A DNA stretch of 14,550 bases from Pseudomonadota bacterium (GTDB lineage Bacteria; Pseudomonadota; Alphaproteobacteria; Sphingomonadales; Sphingomonadaceae). Shown here piece after piece: positions 7,141-14,260 of the stretch; the stretch's first letter is position 1, and each line of letters opens with the position of its first letter. Under the pieces are notes generated by a model that had not been told where the DNA came from, did not search any database, and worked only from the letters and a program-made list of their open reading frames with translations. The DNA lies in contig JAEWZX010000020.1 in the NCBI GenBank assembly GCA_023394965.1, positions 1 to 14,550 of the forward strand, read 5' to 3'. Made by a program: the position numbers and the translations under genes.

Positions 7141-8502
7141 TCAGGCGGGCCGCCCGGCCCGCCGCCAAGTGATCGCCAGACCGCCACGGGGGCGCAGCGA
7201 AAAACGCGGTTCGGGCATGACATTTGCCGGCCCTGCGACCGGAATCCAGCGTTGCAGCAGGCTTGCGACCACCAGACAGACCTCCATCATCCCGAAGCCC
7301 TGCCCGATGCAAATGCGCGGGCCCTTGCCGAACGGCAGGTAGGCCTTGGGCAAGGCGGCCTCGCAGGCCAGAAATCGGGCCGGATCGAAACGCTCGGGCT
7401 CGGCAAACCAGCGCGGGTCGCGGTGCAGGGCAAAGGGCGTGATCTGCACCAGATCGCCCTTGAGGATGGTGAAGCCGGGCATGGCCACATCACAGGTCGC
7501 GCGGCGGAGGAACAGCGCATAGGCCGGGGGATAGAGCCGCAGCACCTCCATGATCACAGCACGCAGCACCGGCAGGCGCGGCAGATCCTCTGGCCGGGGC
7601 GCTGCGCCTTGCAGCACCGTGTCGAGCTCGCTGCACAGCCGCTCCCGCCACTGTGGCGACCGGACGAGACAATGCGCTGTCCAGCCGAGCAACGCGCCCG
7701 AGGTCTCGTGCCCCGCGATCAGCAGGCTCATCGCATCGTTGCGGATCGCTGTGCGGATGCCCGCATGTTGTTCGGCGAGCATCGAGAGCAGGTCGCCCCG
7801 GTCGCCCTCCGCTCCGGCAAGGCGGGCATCGACCAGCTGGCAGACAAACTCGTCCATCACCCCGATCGCCCGGCGTTTGCGGCGCTTGGCCGCCAGCGGA
7901 AGCCAGTCGGGCAGAACCACCGGTGCGGTGGATTCGCGGAAGGCGGTCTCCGAGAGGATCTGGATCGCCTCCTCAATGACGTCTCCGTTGGGCGGCGGCG
8001 GGCTGGAGAAGAACGTATCAGACGCGATGTCGAGCGTCAGGCGGGCCATCGCCGCATCGGTCTCAACGAAGATCTCGCCCTTGTCGTCGGCGCGTTGTGC
8101 CCAATTGTCACACAGCCGGTGCGTGTGGAGAACCGCTTTCGCGCCGTAATCGGGCAGGCGCTGGCGGGCAAAGGCGGGCAGCACCTTGCGGCGGCGGACG
8201 CGCCACTCATCGCCCTCAGCCAGCAGCATATTCGCACCGGTCCACTGGGCGACGACCTGCGTCAGCTTTTCGAAGCGGACGAAGCTCTGCCACTGGTGGA
8301 CCAGCACGGCCTCGACATCGTCCGGATGGAACAGCAGCCAAGACCGGTAAGGCCCGAGCCGCAGCCGCACCGCGTCCCCATGGCGCGCGCGCATGTCGGC
8401 GTAGAAGGCGAGCTGGTCGCGCTTAATGCGCATGAGGTGTCCAAGCCCGAGCAAAAGGGTGAGCGGGCCGCGCTCCCGTCGAGGCTGGGCGTAGCAGGTC
8501 AT
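7141..8502 (-). CDS. cytochrome P450
   Basis: This 453-aa haem-thiolate monooxygenase is full length, with no membrane anchor and no fused reductase. Visible landmarks are the C-helix WRVRR at 100-104, the I-helix oxygen-activation motif AGHETS at 263-268, ExxR at E319-R322 (MEVLRLYPP), and the haem-binding loop FGKGPRICIGQGFG with ligand Cys398. The family hydroxylates or otherwise oxidises hydrophobic substrates and needs an electron donor; no ferredoxin or reductase gene is visible here. The start ATG overlaps the stop of the upstream membrane-protein gene by 4 nt, so translation is probably coupled. It is the last gene of a three-gene minus-strand operon. The substrate cannot be read from the sequence; its membrane-protein partners suggest a lipid or isoprenoid. 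Confidence 0.95.
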   Translation of the reverse strand: MTCYAQPRRERGPLTLLLGLGHLMRIKRDQLAFYADMRARHGDAVRLRLGPYRSWLLFHPDDVEAVLVHQWQSFVRFEKLTQVVAQWTGANMLLAEGDEWRVRRRKVLPAFARQRLPDYGAKAVLHTHRLCDNWAQRADDKGEIFVETDAAMARLTLDIASDTFFSSPPPPNGDVIEEAIQILSETAFRESTAPVVLPDWLPLAAKRRKRRAIGVMDEFVCQLVDARLAGAEGDRGDLLSMLAEQHAGIRTAIRNDAMSLLIAGHETSGALLGWTAHCLVRSPQWRERLCSELDTVLQGAAPRPEDLPRLPVLRAVIMEVLRLYPPAYALFLRRATCDVAMPGFTILKGDLVQITPFALHRDPRWFAEPERFDPARFLACEAALPKAYLPFGKGPRICIGQGFGMMEVCLVVASLLQRWIPVAGPANVMPEPRFSLRPRGGLAITWRRAGRPA

Positions 8503-9764
8503 GTGACCGGTTCGCCCTGAGGCTCAGACGCTTCAACCCCGCGCAGGTGGCGAAGCGGCAGGACAACCAGCAGCACGGTCGCGCCCATCAGCGCGAAGGC
8601 GAAATTAATATGGCCCAGCGCCTTGCCAATCGCCGCAGCGGCGGTGAAATCCCGCGCCTCCGAAGGGTCGCGATAGATGAGCGGCGTGCCTGGCTTCGCC
8701 GCAAGGATCAGGCCGACGGGGTCGCGACGCTGCAACCACCTGGCAAAGGCAGCCTGCCACGTCTGCCCCGGATCGTAGGCGAGCCGCGCCGCCTCCGGCA
8801 CCCATGGCCGCCACCGGGGCAGCCACTCGGGCACATTGGCGCGGTAGGTCGGCCAGTCTTCGGGAAAGCGCTGGAGCAGATCGTAACGGTGGTGCCAGCG
8901 CACCATTCCGGCGACGAACACCCACGCCATCACTGCCGCAGAGGCGACCCAGACATTGCCGATAATCACCCCGATCATGATCCAGCTAAAGGCGCATGAT
9001 AGCTGCATCGGATTGACGAGATAAGCGAACAAGCCGCTCCTCACGAGGCACTTGGTTGGATCCAGCGGGATCGGCGTGCCCTCGCCATGGACCACGAACA
9101 TCTGCACTGCCGACAGCCCAAGCACGAAGCTGGCCGCCAGCACCGGCAGGCCTGCAAGGACCAGCCACAAGGGCCGCGCACCAAGGTTCCAGCTTCCACC
9201 CATCGCCAGCATGATCACCGATGGCAGCATGTAAAAGGCAAGAAATCCGTATCCCAACGCCAGCAGCACTGCCCGCCATGCAAGACGCTCGCCGCGTGCC
9301 GTCCAGCGGGCGAGGTGGATCGCCGGGAGGTGTGCCACAAGAAACACCAGCACTACACCCGCGAACCATAACGGCCCCGCCATCACCAGCGGATCGAGCG
9401 ATGAAAACACTATGCCATGCAGGCCGATGATGATTGGCAGCAGCAGGTAGACCGGGGGGATCGTGGGAAACACGAAGGCCATCACCGGCCCGAACAGGAT
9501 CGCCCCGCCGATCCAGATATCGGCCGGCAGCCCCATCACCATCAGCACGTCGCCGCCGTAGCGCCACCACCCCGCGGCGATCGCCAGCTGATGCGTGGCG
9601 AAGATCATCGCGAAGCCATAGAGAAAGGCGAACAATCCAGCGACGATCACCCGCGGCTCGTGCCGGTGCCTTGCACCCAGCACCAGCACGGCGGCCAGCG
9701 GTCCGAGGAACAGCGCCCAGCGCAGCGCCCACAACCATTCGCGGGGCAGATCGATGTCGATCAT
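8499..9764 (-). CDS. polytopic PEMT/ICMT-like methyltransferase-fold protein with degenerate DCC-like tail
   Basis: This 421-aa inner-membrane protein has about ten hydrophobic segments. Residues 1-225 form an N-terminal polytopic part containing GWWRYGGD and GLPADIW. Residues 226-320 carry an isoprenylcysteine/phospholipid methyltransferase-like signature: GEGTPIPLDPTKCLVRSG, then YLVNPMQ at 248-254, and a closing VPEWLPRWRPW. Where SAM-binding members usually have acidic residues before the LxxRFG element, this protein reads RWHHRYDLLQRF. Residues 325-408 (ARLAYDPGQTW, ARWLQRRDPVGLIL, IGKALGHINFAFALMG) follow the layout of a DCC/DUF393 domain but lack both CxxC cysteines. I recall methyltransferase-DCC fusions of this layout from other bacteria. 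Both active sites may thus be altered. The gene is coupled by 4-nt overlaps to its neighbours on both sides. Confidence 0.75.
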   Translation of the reverse strand: MIDIDLPREWLWALRWALFLGPLAAVLVLGARHRHEPRVIVAGLFAFLYGFAMIFATHQLAIAAGWWRYGGDVLMVMGLPADIWIGGAILFGPVMAFVFPTIPPVYLLLPIIIGLHGIVFSSLDPLVMAGPLWFAGVVLVFLVAHLPAIHLARWTARGERLAWRAVLLALGYGFLAFYMLPSVIMLAMGGSWNLGARPLWLVLAGLPVLAASFVLGLSAVQMFVVHGEGTPIPLDPTKCLVRSGLFAYLVNPMQLSCAFSWIMIGVIIGNVWVASAAVMAWVFVAGMVRWHHRYDLLQRFPEDWPTYRANVPEWLPRWRPWVPEAARLAYDPGQTWQAAFARWLQRRDPVGLILAAKPGTPLIYRDPSEARDFTAAAAIGKALGHINFAFALMGATVLLVVLPLRHLRGVEASEPQGEPVT

Positions 9765-10144
9765 GCCAGCACCACCCGCACGAGGGGGTCGCGCAAGGGC
9801 TGGGGCAGCCGGGTTTCGAACAGCTCGACCACCAGAAACACGACCGGCAGGCCCAGTGCGATATAAAGTGCCACCGGCGGCAACAGGATGATCAGCGCCA
9901 GCTGGATGATCGTGCCGAGCCGCATCAGCGCCCCCTCGCGGGAACGGGTCGCCGGCATGGTGAGCAGCAAGCCAGCAAGGATTGCCGGGAAAATCACGGT
10001 CAGCGGGAACGAGAGCAGATGATCCGGCTCACCCCCGGAGAGCGCAGACACCATGATGGCACATCGCGCCGCCACGCCCGAGCCGATCGTCAGGGCCAGC
10101 GCTAGCTTGATGCTTCTGCGCAGTCTGAACATCAGTCCCGGCAC
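9761..10144 (-). CDS. small three-helix membrane protein
   Basis: This 127-aa protein has three hydrophobic segments (about residues 12-33, 45-63 and 78-106), a basic N-terminus (FRLRRSIK) and a final amphipathic stretch. The preferred start is GTG at 10144, preceded by GAAGGGGGC; an ATG at 10132 would remove four residues. Its stop overlaps the start of the methyltransferase-like gene by 4 nt (ATGA), so it is the first gene of the P450 operon. I do not recognise the family. Tight coupling suggests it forms a complex with the polytopic protein, but that is inference. Confidence 0.7.
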   Translation of the reverse strand: MPGLMFRLRRSIKLALALTIGSGVAARCAIMVSALSGGEPDHLLSFPLTVIFPAILAGLLLTMPATRSREGALMRLGTIIQLALIILLPPVALYIALGLPVVFLVVELFETRLPQPLRDPLVRVVLA

Positions 10145-10172
10145 GCCCCCTTCATGGCAACCTGATCGGACA

Positions 10173-10237
10173 CGATGCTGGTCTGGCCATTGTTCGAAAT
10201 CGCGTTAGCAGCAATGACTGAACAAAATCCAGCATCG
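10173..10237. promoter_or_regulatory. 9-bp inverted repeat upstream of the P450 operon
   Basis: CGATGCTGG (10173-10181) and CCAGCATCG (10229-10237) are exact reverse complements separated by 47 nt. They lie 29 to 93 nt before the first gene of the P450 operon. Two half-sites could bind one regulator or form a loop stem, but chance is not excluded. I see no clear -35/-10 pair. Confidence 0.25.
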
Positions 10238-10258
10238 CCTGTCAGATATGACTGGAAC

Positions 10259-10370
10259 GGGGTCGGTTGCTGGATGGCAGGACTTTTTCATCGGCAGGGC
10301 AGAGCTGCCTGGACGGTTTTGGGATCGAAGTTCGGCCCGGCTCATGACCGGTCGTGGGGTGGGAAGCGGA
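10259..10370 (+). repeat. dispersed intergenic repeat, copy 5 (degenerate)
   Basis: The head GGGGTCGGTTGCTGG and the tail CGTGGGGTGGGAAGCGGA match the ends of the better copies at almost the right separation (112 bp), but the interior has diverged. It sits in the gap between the start of the P450 operon and the end of the lipoprotein gene at 10430. Short open frames across it read only repeat sequence. Confidence 0.45.
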
Positions 10371-10429
10371 GTGGCGGCTATTGAACGTGCACCGAAATTT
10401 TCAGATACGCAGTATGCGACTTCGAACAT

Positions 10430-10873
10430 TCACTGAGACGGAAACTCTACCGGAACTCTTTCGTAGGCTGCCTCCAATTGCATTGGAAAACCGGGAATTT
10501 TCGCAACCATCTGATCCCAGTCCGAGTGATCGACGATGCTGAAGTGTCCCTGGGGTAAGGCCTGTTCAAGACAGCTTAGTCTACCCTCAAGATCTTTGGT
10601 CGCTTGAAAATAAGCGATTTCGGTGCCTTCGGAAAGGCTGCCATTGAAACCCATCAATTCCACTTCGCAACGGCTCGAGGTGTGAAGGATGGTATCAGGG
10701 AAATTGGGAATGTAATCCTTGGCCGGGCCTTCGGCGTTATAGATGAATTCTGTTGACCCAAACATCATCTCAATGATCGGCGGTTCGTGGTCGAAGCAAC
10801 CAGAGAGGCTTAGCGAAAGCCCAAAGCCAATCAGCAGATGGTGCGCTCGACGCATGGCAACGGACTTACACAT
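10430..10873 (-). CDS. small lipoprotein of unknown function
   Basis: This 147-aa protein has a basic n-region (MRRAHH), a hydrophobic core (LLIGFGLSLSLSGC) and the lipobox LSGC. I choose the ATG at 10873 because GAAGAAGG lies 5 nt before it; an ATG at 10855 would start directly at MRR, and the longer open frame to 10921 is not conserved. The mature part contains two Cys (SRCEVEL and LSCLEQ) that could form a disulfide and ends in a Pro-rich segment. No family is recognised. A decayed copy of its first 19 or so codons and of its leader lies at 14234-14303. It is the downstream member of three same-strand lipoprotein genes with gaps of about 120-210 nt. Confidence 0.7.
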   Translation of the reverse strand: MCKSVAMRRAHHLLIGFGLSLSLSGCFDHEPPIIEMMFGSTEFIYNAEGPAKDYIPNFPDTILHTSSRCEVELMGFNGSLSEGTEIAYFQATKDLEGRLSCLEQALPQGHFSIVDHSDWDQMVAKIPGFPMQLEAAYERVPVEFPSQ

Positions 10874-11085
10874 TAGAGCCTTCTTCCAAACGTCCCTCAA
10901 TTTCCGCTGATGTGGCAGCAATGCTCTTGTTTCTTTCCTCGGTCACCGCGACAAACGCCGTTGTTGCGCATCCAACGGACATGCCAGGTTCCCCCCGGCT
11001 GTATAGTGCGCGATACGACGCGAACATGAGCACGGAGGAAGAACTACGTCTCCTCGCTTGTTTGCCAAATTGCGCCACGACCATG

Positions 11086-11745
11086 CTACTCCCAATTCAG
11101 ATCTGCGATAAAATTAAACGCATCATCAAAATTTGATTCAATCTCATCGACACTCCGCCCCTGGATGGACCGTATTGCGAACATTTTCCCATTTTTTATA
11201 AAGGGCCTAATGACACAGAAGGTTGGGCGGAAATTATCTTTTCTCACGCTCCCGCGACATTCAGTTGGCAAGTCAACAGATGCGCCATTTGAGAAACTTA
11301 CTGAAAGTTGACCACTCGTAGAAAACACAGGGCTGGCTGATGGTCGGTCAAAACGCTGGGTTAATTGCAACGACCTTATGTCCGCAAATTTTCCTGGGAG
11401 CACGGGCGTGTCCTCGACCGCAGATGAGCCCTGCGGATCCGATAATGTGACAGCAAACACTAAATCGGATGCCTCTTTGTCGAAGACGCCGACCCGAATA
11501 TTTTGCACAGGAATAGGCAAGTCTTTGCCACCCTCGCCATTGGCGATGGCCCGATCTACTTGTTCGTCGGAAATGCCGCCAAGGCTGTAGTATCTATTGG
11601 CTGGCTCGAGTGCGAGCCTCTCACGCCCGACTTGAACATGAAGCGTGCGATCCCGCCATTCGGTGTCCGGTTTGCATCCTGACATCACGAGTATTGCTAA
11701 AACAGGTAAAAGCACATGGTGAGATTTTCGCGAATTTGAGGGCAT
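11086..11745 (-). CDS. lipoprotein of unknown function
   Basis: This is a 219-aa protein. The signal (MPSNSRKSHHVLLPVLAILVMSGC) ends in the lipobox MSGC. The frame is open to 11844, but the basic n-region followed at once by a hydrophobic core makes 11745 the sensible start; only a weak CGGA precedes it. The mature protein is strand-rich with many Ser/Val/Asp residues, includes LHVQVGRERLALEPANRYY and a Cys pair (TECRGS and TFCVIRPF), and ends in an acidic-aromatic tail. I recognise no domain. It reads in the same direction as the 10430 and 11868 lipoproteins. Confidence 0.7.
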   Translation of the reverse strand: MPSNSRKSHHVLLPVLAILVMSGCKPDTEWRDRTLHVQVGRERLALEPANRYYSLGGISDEQVDRAIANGEGGKDLPIPVQNIRVGVFDKEASDLVFAVTLSDPQGSSAVEDTPVLPGKFADIRSLQLTQRFDRPSASPVFSTSGQLSVSFSNGASVDLPTECRGSVRKDNFRPTFCVIRPFIKNGKMFAIRSIQGRSVDEIESNFDDAFNFIADLNWE

Positions 11746-11867
11746 CAATTGGTCCGCACGATTTCTTATGACAATCTTTTTAAGCCTATTCGCATTCTTC
11801 CCGTGCGAATTGTGTAATAACTTGTTCGACATGTCGGCCGTCATACGAGGAGGTGACTGCTGTATTT

Positions 11868-12284
11868 TCAGTCGCTGCCACTTAATATTGCCTCAGGATA
11901 ATGACCAAAGCAGTCTAGCAACTCCGTGTGTGTTATTCTTCTCCGTGTGACGTAATAATTGTCGAACTTAGCCACGAGTTTCCGTCTGCCGTTTTCGATG
12001 CGAAAAAGACTAATCTTCTGGGTCTTTATCTTCCCCACAGATCGAACAGGTAAACGCCCTTCGAAATCCCAGCCATCGTAGTAGCTTACTCCGTGCGTGG
12101 CTGCATCCTTCGCGATTATTTCCGTTTGGAATTCTCTCCAGAGCGCCTGATCGACAATGTCGAGATCCAGGTGATCCCTGCAGGAGTTCTCCAGTCTAGA
12201 CTCAAGGGATGGGCCGCAACCCATGAGCATCGAAACGGCCAGAGAGGTTAATGCAATACTCAGCGATCGCGACCATAGTAACAT
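11868..12284 (-). CDS. small lipoprotein, paralogue of the one at 5047-5499
   Basis: This 138-aa protein has the signal MLLWSRSLSIALTSLAVSM and the lipobox LMGC. I choose 12284 because AAGG lies about 9 nt upstream and the signal then has a normal n-region; in-frame ATGs at 12311 and 12329 would extend it by 9 or 15 residues. It shares with the 5047-5499 product the order lipid Cys, PS, a Cys about 11-13 residues later (NSCRDH), an I/V-rich strand ending in a Trp helix (IVDQALWREFQTE), a charged strand region and a C-terminal DCFGHYPE. Overall similarity is low but the landmarks are collinear. Function is unknown. Confidence 0.68.
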   Translation of the reverse strand: MLLWSRSLSIALTSLAVSMLMGCGPSLESRLENSCRDHLDLDIVDQALWREFQTEIIAKDAATHGVSYYDGWDFEGRLPVRSVGKIKTQKISLFRIENGRRKLVAKFDNYYVTRRRITHTELLDCFGHYPEAILSGSD

Positions 12285-12503
12285 GGGTGACGCCTTCGCG
12301 AGGTCCGTCATAGACAGGGCGCGCGACATGAGCGCGCTTTCTGAGGACGAGATCTCGTTAGCCTAATCATAGCCTGCCAAATCGCGCTCATCTTGAAGTT
12401 CCTCAGAGGCAACAAGCGCCTGCATGTTCAATGCCTCGCCGTAACATTACGTTTTGATATCCGTCTTATTAACAAAGCAAAGGATCGTCCGAAAGACTAC
12501 AAT

Positions 12504-12616
12504 GGGGTCGTTAGCTGCCGGACCGTTTTTATCATGCGCCCTCGATTATCGGACAGTCGGCTTTCAGGCGCTGCGACAACCGCTTGGAAGGTCTGCAATT
12601 GGGGTGGAAAGCTGAC
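12504..12616 (+). repeat. dispersed intergenic repeat, copy 6 (best preserved)
   Basis: This is the reference copy. Its head is GGGGTCGTTAGCTGCCGGAC, its centre CGGACAGTCGGCTTTCAGGC and its tail GGTCTGCAATTGGGGTGGAA. The open frame running through it (12393-12863) has no coding character beyond the repeat. Confidence 0.8.
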
Positions 12617-13000
12617 GCTCGCCTGCTGTTGCACCGAGAGCGCCCACGGTGCCGCTGAGGGATCGGCCGACTGGACCTTGGCACATCTGCCGCAGGTTCA
12701 GACCAACCGGGTAATTGCGACGAATTGTGGCAGAGGCGGCCTGACCGGGGACACAAAGGTTTGCAGAATAGTTCAGCGAGCAGCTTCGTTGCGTGCACGA
12801 CGCACGATCTTTGCTAAGGGACTCTTGGCGCAAGCAAGAGCAAATGCGATCGAAATTTTTTGATTGGGATGCTAGCAGAATGCGGGTTCATTAATCCCGG
12901 ATGTAAGACGCGCGCTTTCACTTATGATTTGGCTGTGGTCTCTTTTGGTAGAGAGTCTTTCAACCAAGCTCAAATCGGAGCTCGCTGGCGGCGTGAATAC

Positions 13001-13010
13001 GGGGGTGATC
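13001..13010 (+). promoter_or_regulatory. near-perfect ribosome binding site for a TTG start
   Basis: GGGGGTGATC matches nine of ten bases of GGAGGTGATC, the complement of the 16S rRNA 3' end. It lies 4 nt before TTG at 13015 and 16 nt before the first in-frame ATG at 13027, which decides the start for TTG. Confidence 0.6.
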
Positions 13011-13014
13011 TGAT

Positions 13015-13239
13015 TTGGCTAAATTAATGATATTTTGCGCCCTTCTTTTAATGAGTTTTTTTTGGGCATTTTTTGGATCTGCTTGGAGTGGTGGAGCCTT
13101 TGTAGACTCTTACGTGCTCGGTCGGCCTCAATATCCTGAAGAATACATTGCGTTTCTTATATCGATGATAATTCTTTATAGTCCTCTAATATTCTTGGCT
13201 TATCTTTTGATCGATTTTTTCAGAAGAAAGTTCGGATAG
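13015..13239 (+). CDS. small two-helix membrane protein
   Basis: This 74-aa protein begins at TTG. It has two hydrophobic segments (about residues 4-24 and 45-67) joined by a loop containing YVLGRPQYPEEY, and ends in a basic RRKFG tail, so it should be an inner-membrane protein with both ends on the cytoplasmic side. Its codons are markedly AT-rich, with many TTT, TTA and ATA, unlike the P450 operon, which suggests horizontal origin. I recognise no family. It is the only plus-strand gene among the right-hand lipoprotein genes and is followed by repeat copy 7. Confidence 0.65.
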   Translation: MAKLMIFCALLLMSFFWAFFGSAWSGGAFVDSYVLGRPQYPEEYIAFLISMIILYSPLIFLAYLLIDFFRRKFG

Positions 13240-13319
13240 CCGAAAACTGATGAAGTAAGGTTCGGTGCGGGACCGAGAACTACGTTATCGCCATTAGGTT
13301 TACCCCATTTGTCAGCAAT

Positions 13320-13431
13320 CGGGTCGTTAGCAGTCGGCCCGCTTGTATCGTGCGTGCACAGTTCGCGGACAGTCAGCTTTCAGCCGCCCCGACAACACGC
13401 CTGAAGGTTTGGAATTAGGGTGGTTGGCTGC
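13320..13431 (+). repeat. dispersed intergenic repeat, copy 7
   Basis: The head CGGGTCGTTAGCAGTCGG, the centre TCGTGCGTGCACAG with GCGGACAGTC (13365-13374), and the tail AAGGTTTGGAATTAGGGTGG align along the full length with copies 3 and 6. It lies between two convergent genes (13015-13239 and 13482-14144). Confidence 0.75.
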
Positions 13432-13481
13432 CGTTCCCAACATTGAGTGGATCGCGATAACCGAGAGAAATACATCGCGAT

Positions 13482-14144
13482 TCATTTATCACTCCCTACT
13501 TTTCCGATACGCAACCCAATTAGATCCCGCCGCGTATCCAACGGCAGGTCCTGCCATCCTGGGATGGTAGTATCAACTAGCCATCGTAGACGTTTATCAA
13601 TCTCGTTGGTCACCGGATCGTCGGTGATCTGCACGGTGATGCGTTTGAGGCAGAAGCCTTCGCCGAAAGCAGCTGCCAGATCGTCGGGATCGACCTGTTC
13701 GATGCTGGTCGGATCGGACAGATCGCCGAAAGTCACCAGCATCGGGTAATATCGCGGCGGGATCGGCCGAGACCCTTTCGTCTGCTTGAGCGCGCGCGCC
13801 GCGTGAATACCCCATTCATGACCGCCGCCTTGAGGCGGATCGAAGGCGCGCCAGGGATAGACCTTCGCAGCGTCCGAAGAGGTTTCATCACGCAAAAGTG
13901 CGAAGAGCACCCTGCCGTTCGGCAGATCCACGGCCGCCGCCTCGCCGCGTGGGCGCAACCGCACCCGATTGCCGAGGTGGATTTCGCTGCTCTGCTCGCG
14001 CACCTCAACCTCGATCACGCTCGAGCCGACCTTAGGACCCTCGGGTGTTTCGACTTCAACTGTCAGGCGATAACGTAAAGTTTCTGTCTGGTCGCACCCC
14101 AAAAGCGTTAATGTAAAGAGGATAGTAAAGGCCGCCCTAATCAC
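13482..14144 (-). CDS. lipoprotein of unknown function (GTG start)
   Basis: This 220-aa protein has the signal MIRAAFTILFTLTLLGC and the lipobox LLGC. The GTG start has AGGA 7 nt upstream. The mature region opens with a strand pair (LRYRLTVEVETPEGPKVGSS and VIEVEVRE), then RPRGEAAAVDLPNGRVLFALLRDE, a Trp-containing turn and a C-terminal KRITVQITDDPVTNEIDKRL. I recall similar uncharacterised proteins in sphingomonads with the TVEVETPEG and GEAVAVDLPGGR motifs, but no known function. Its GTG overlaps by 4 nt (GTGA) the stop of the short remnant frame at 14141-14260, so that remnant may now act as a leader cistron. Confidence 0.75.
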   Translation of the reverse strand: MIRAAFTILFTLTLLGCDQTETLRYRLTVEVETPEGPKVGSSVIEVEVREQSSEIHLGNRVRLRPRGEAAAVDLPNGRVLFALLRDETSSDAAKVYPWRAFDPPQGGGHEWGIHAARALKQTKGSRPIPPRYYPMLVTFGDLSDPTSIEQVDPDDLAAAFGEGFCLKRITVQITDDPVTNEIDKRLRWLVDTTIPGWQDLPLDTRRDLIGLRIGKVGSDK

Positions 14145-14260
14145 GCAGATATCCTGTCTCGCGTGAACGAGACGCTGTCGTTGGGAGTGTTTAGATCGTC
14201 GTTGAGCCCGAAGCCAAAAAGCCGATAGCGTGTTCGACGCATGGTAACGAACTTACACAT
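14141..14260 (-). pseudogene. 5' remnant of a lipoprotein gene related to 10430-10873
   Basis: The reverse strand reads 39 codons beginning MCKFVTMRRTRYRLFGFGL, matching MCKSVAMRRAHHLLIGFGL of the intact gene, then departs before the lipobox and stops at a TGA. No signal core or Cys follows, so the original function is lost. The non-coding leader is conserved as well. The stop overlaps the GTG of the next lipoprotein gene, which could couple their translation. Confidence 0.65.

Larger units (their letters stand above)
12285..13014. other. gap without a supported gene
   Basis: Besides repeat copy 6, this stretch holds a short GCGCGC/GCGCGC hairpin near 12319-12338, next to the lipoprotein start, and otherwise nothing I can support. 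Frames on both strands at 12393-12863 and 12532-12833 lack start signals and read through the repeat. The last 100 bases form the leader of the membrane-protein gene at 13015. Confidence 0.4.

Noticed and set aside
7252..8520. Long plus-strand frame of 422 codons opposite the P450 gene
   Set aside because: It is an antisense shadow of the GC-rich P450 gene, which carries all the diagnostic motifs.
9417..10105. Plus-strand Arg/His/Gln-rich frames opposite the methyltransferase-like and 3-TM genes
   Set aside because: These are low-complexity antisense shadows of GC-rich hydrophobic coding sequence, without start signals.
10912..11136. Plus-strand frame with a signal-like start (MLLFLSSVTATNAVVAHP)
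   Set aside because: It begins inside the leader that is duplicated at 14234-14303; the duplicate does not preserve the frame's hydrophobic start. It also runs 51 nt into the end of the 11086 lipoprotein gene and has no ribosome binding site.
12319..12338. GCGCGC hairpin as a terminator
   Set aside because: The stem is short, the T-run after it is weak, and no plus-strand gene precedes it; on the minus strand it would lie before a gene start.
12393..12863. Plus-strand frame of 156 codons
   Set aside because: It consists largely of repeat copy 6 read through in one frame. Similar read-through frames occur at copies 2, 3, 5 and 7 with unrelated flanks.
5500..13431. CRISPR array
   Set aside because: The repeats are long, degenerate and spaced by hundreds to thousands of bases with genes between, and there are no cas genes.
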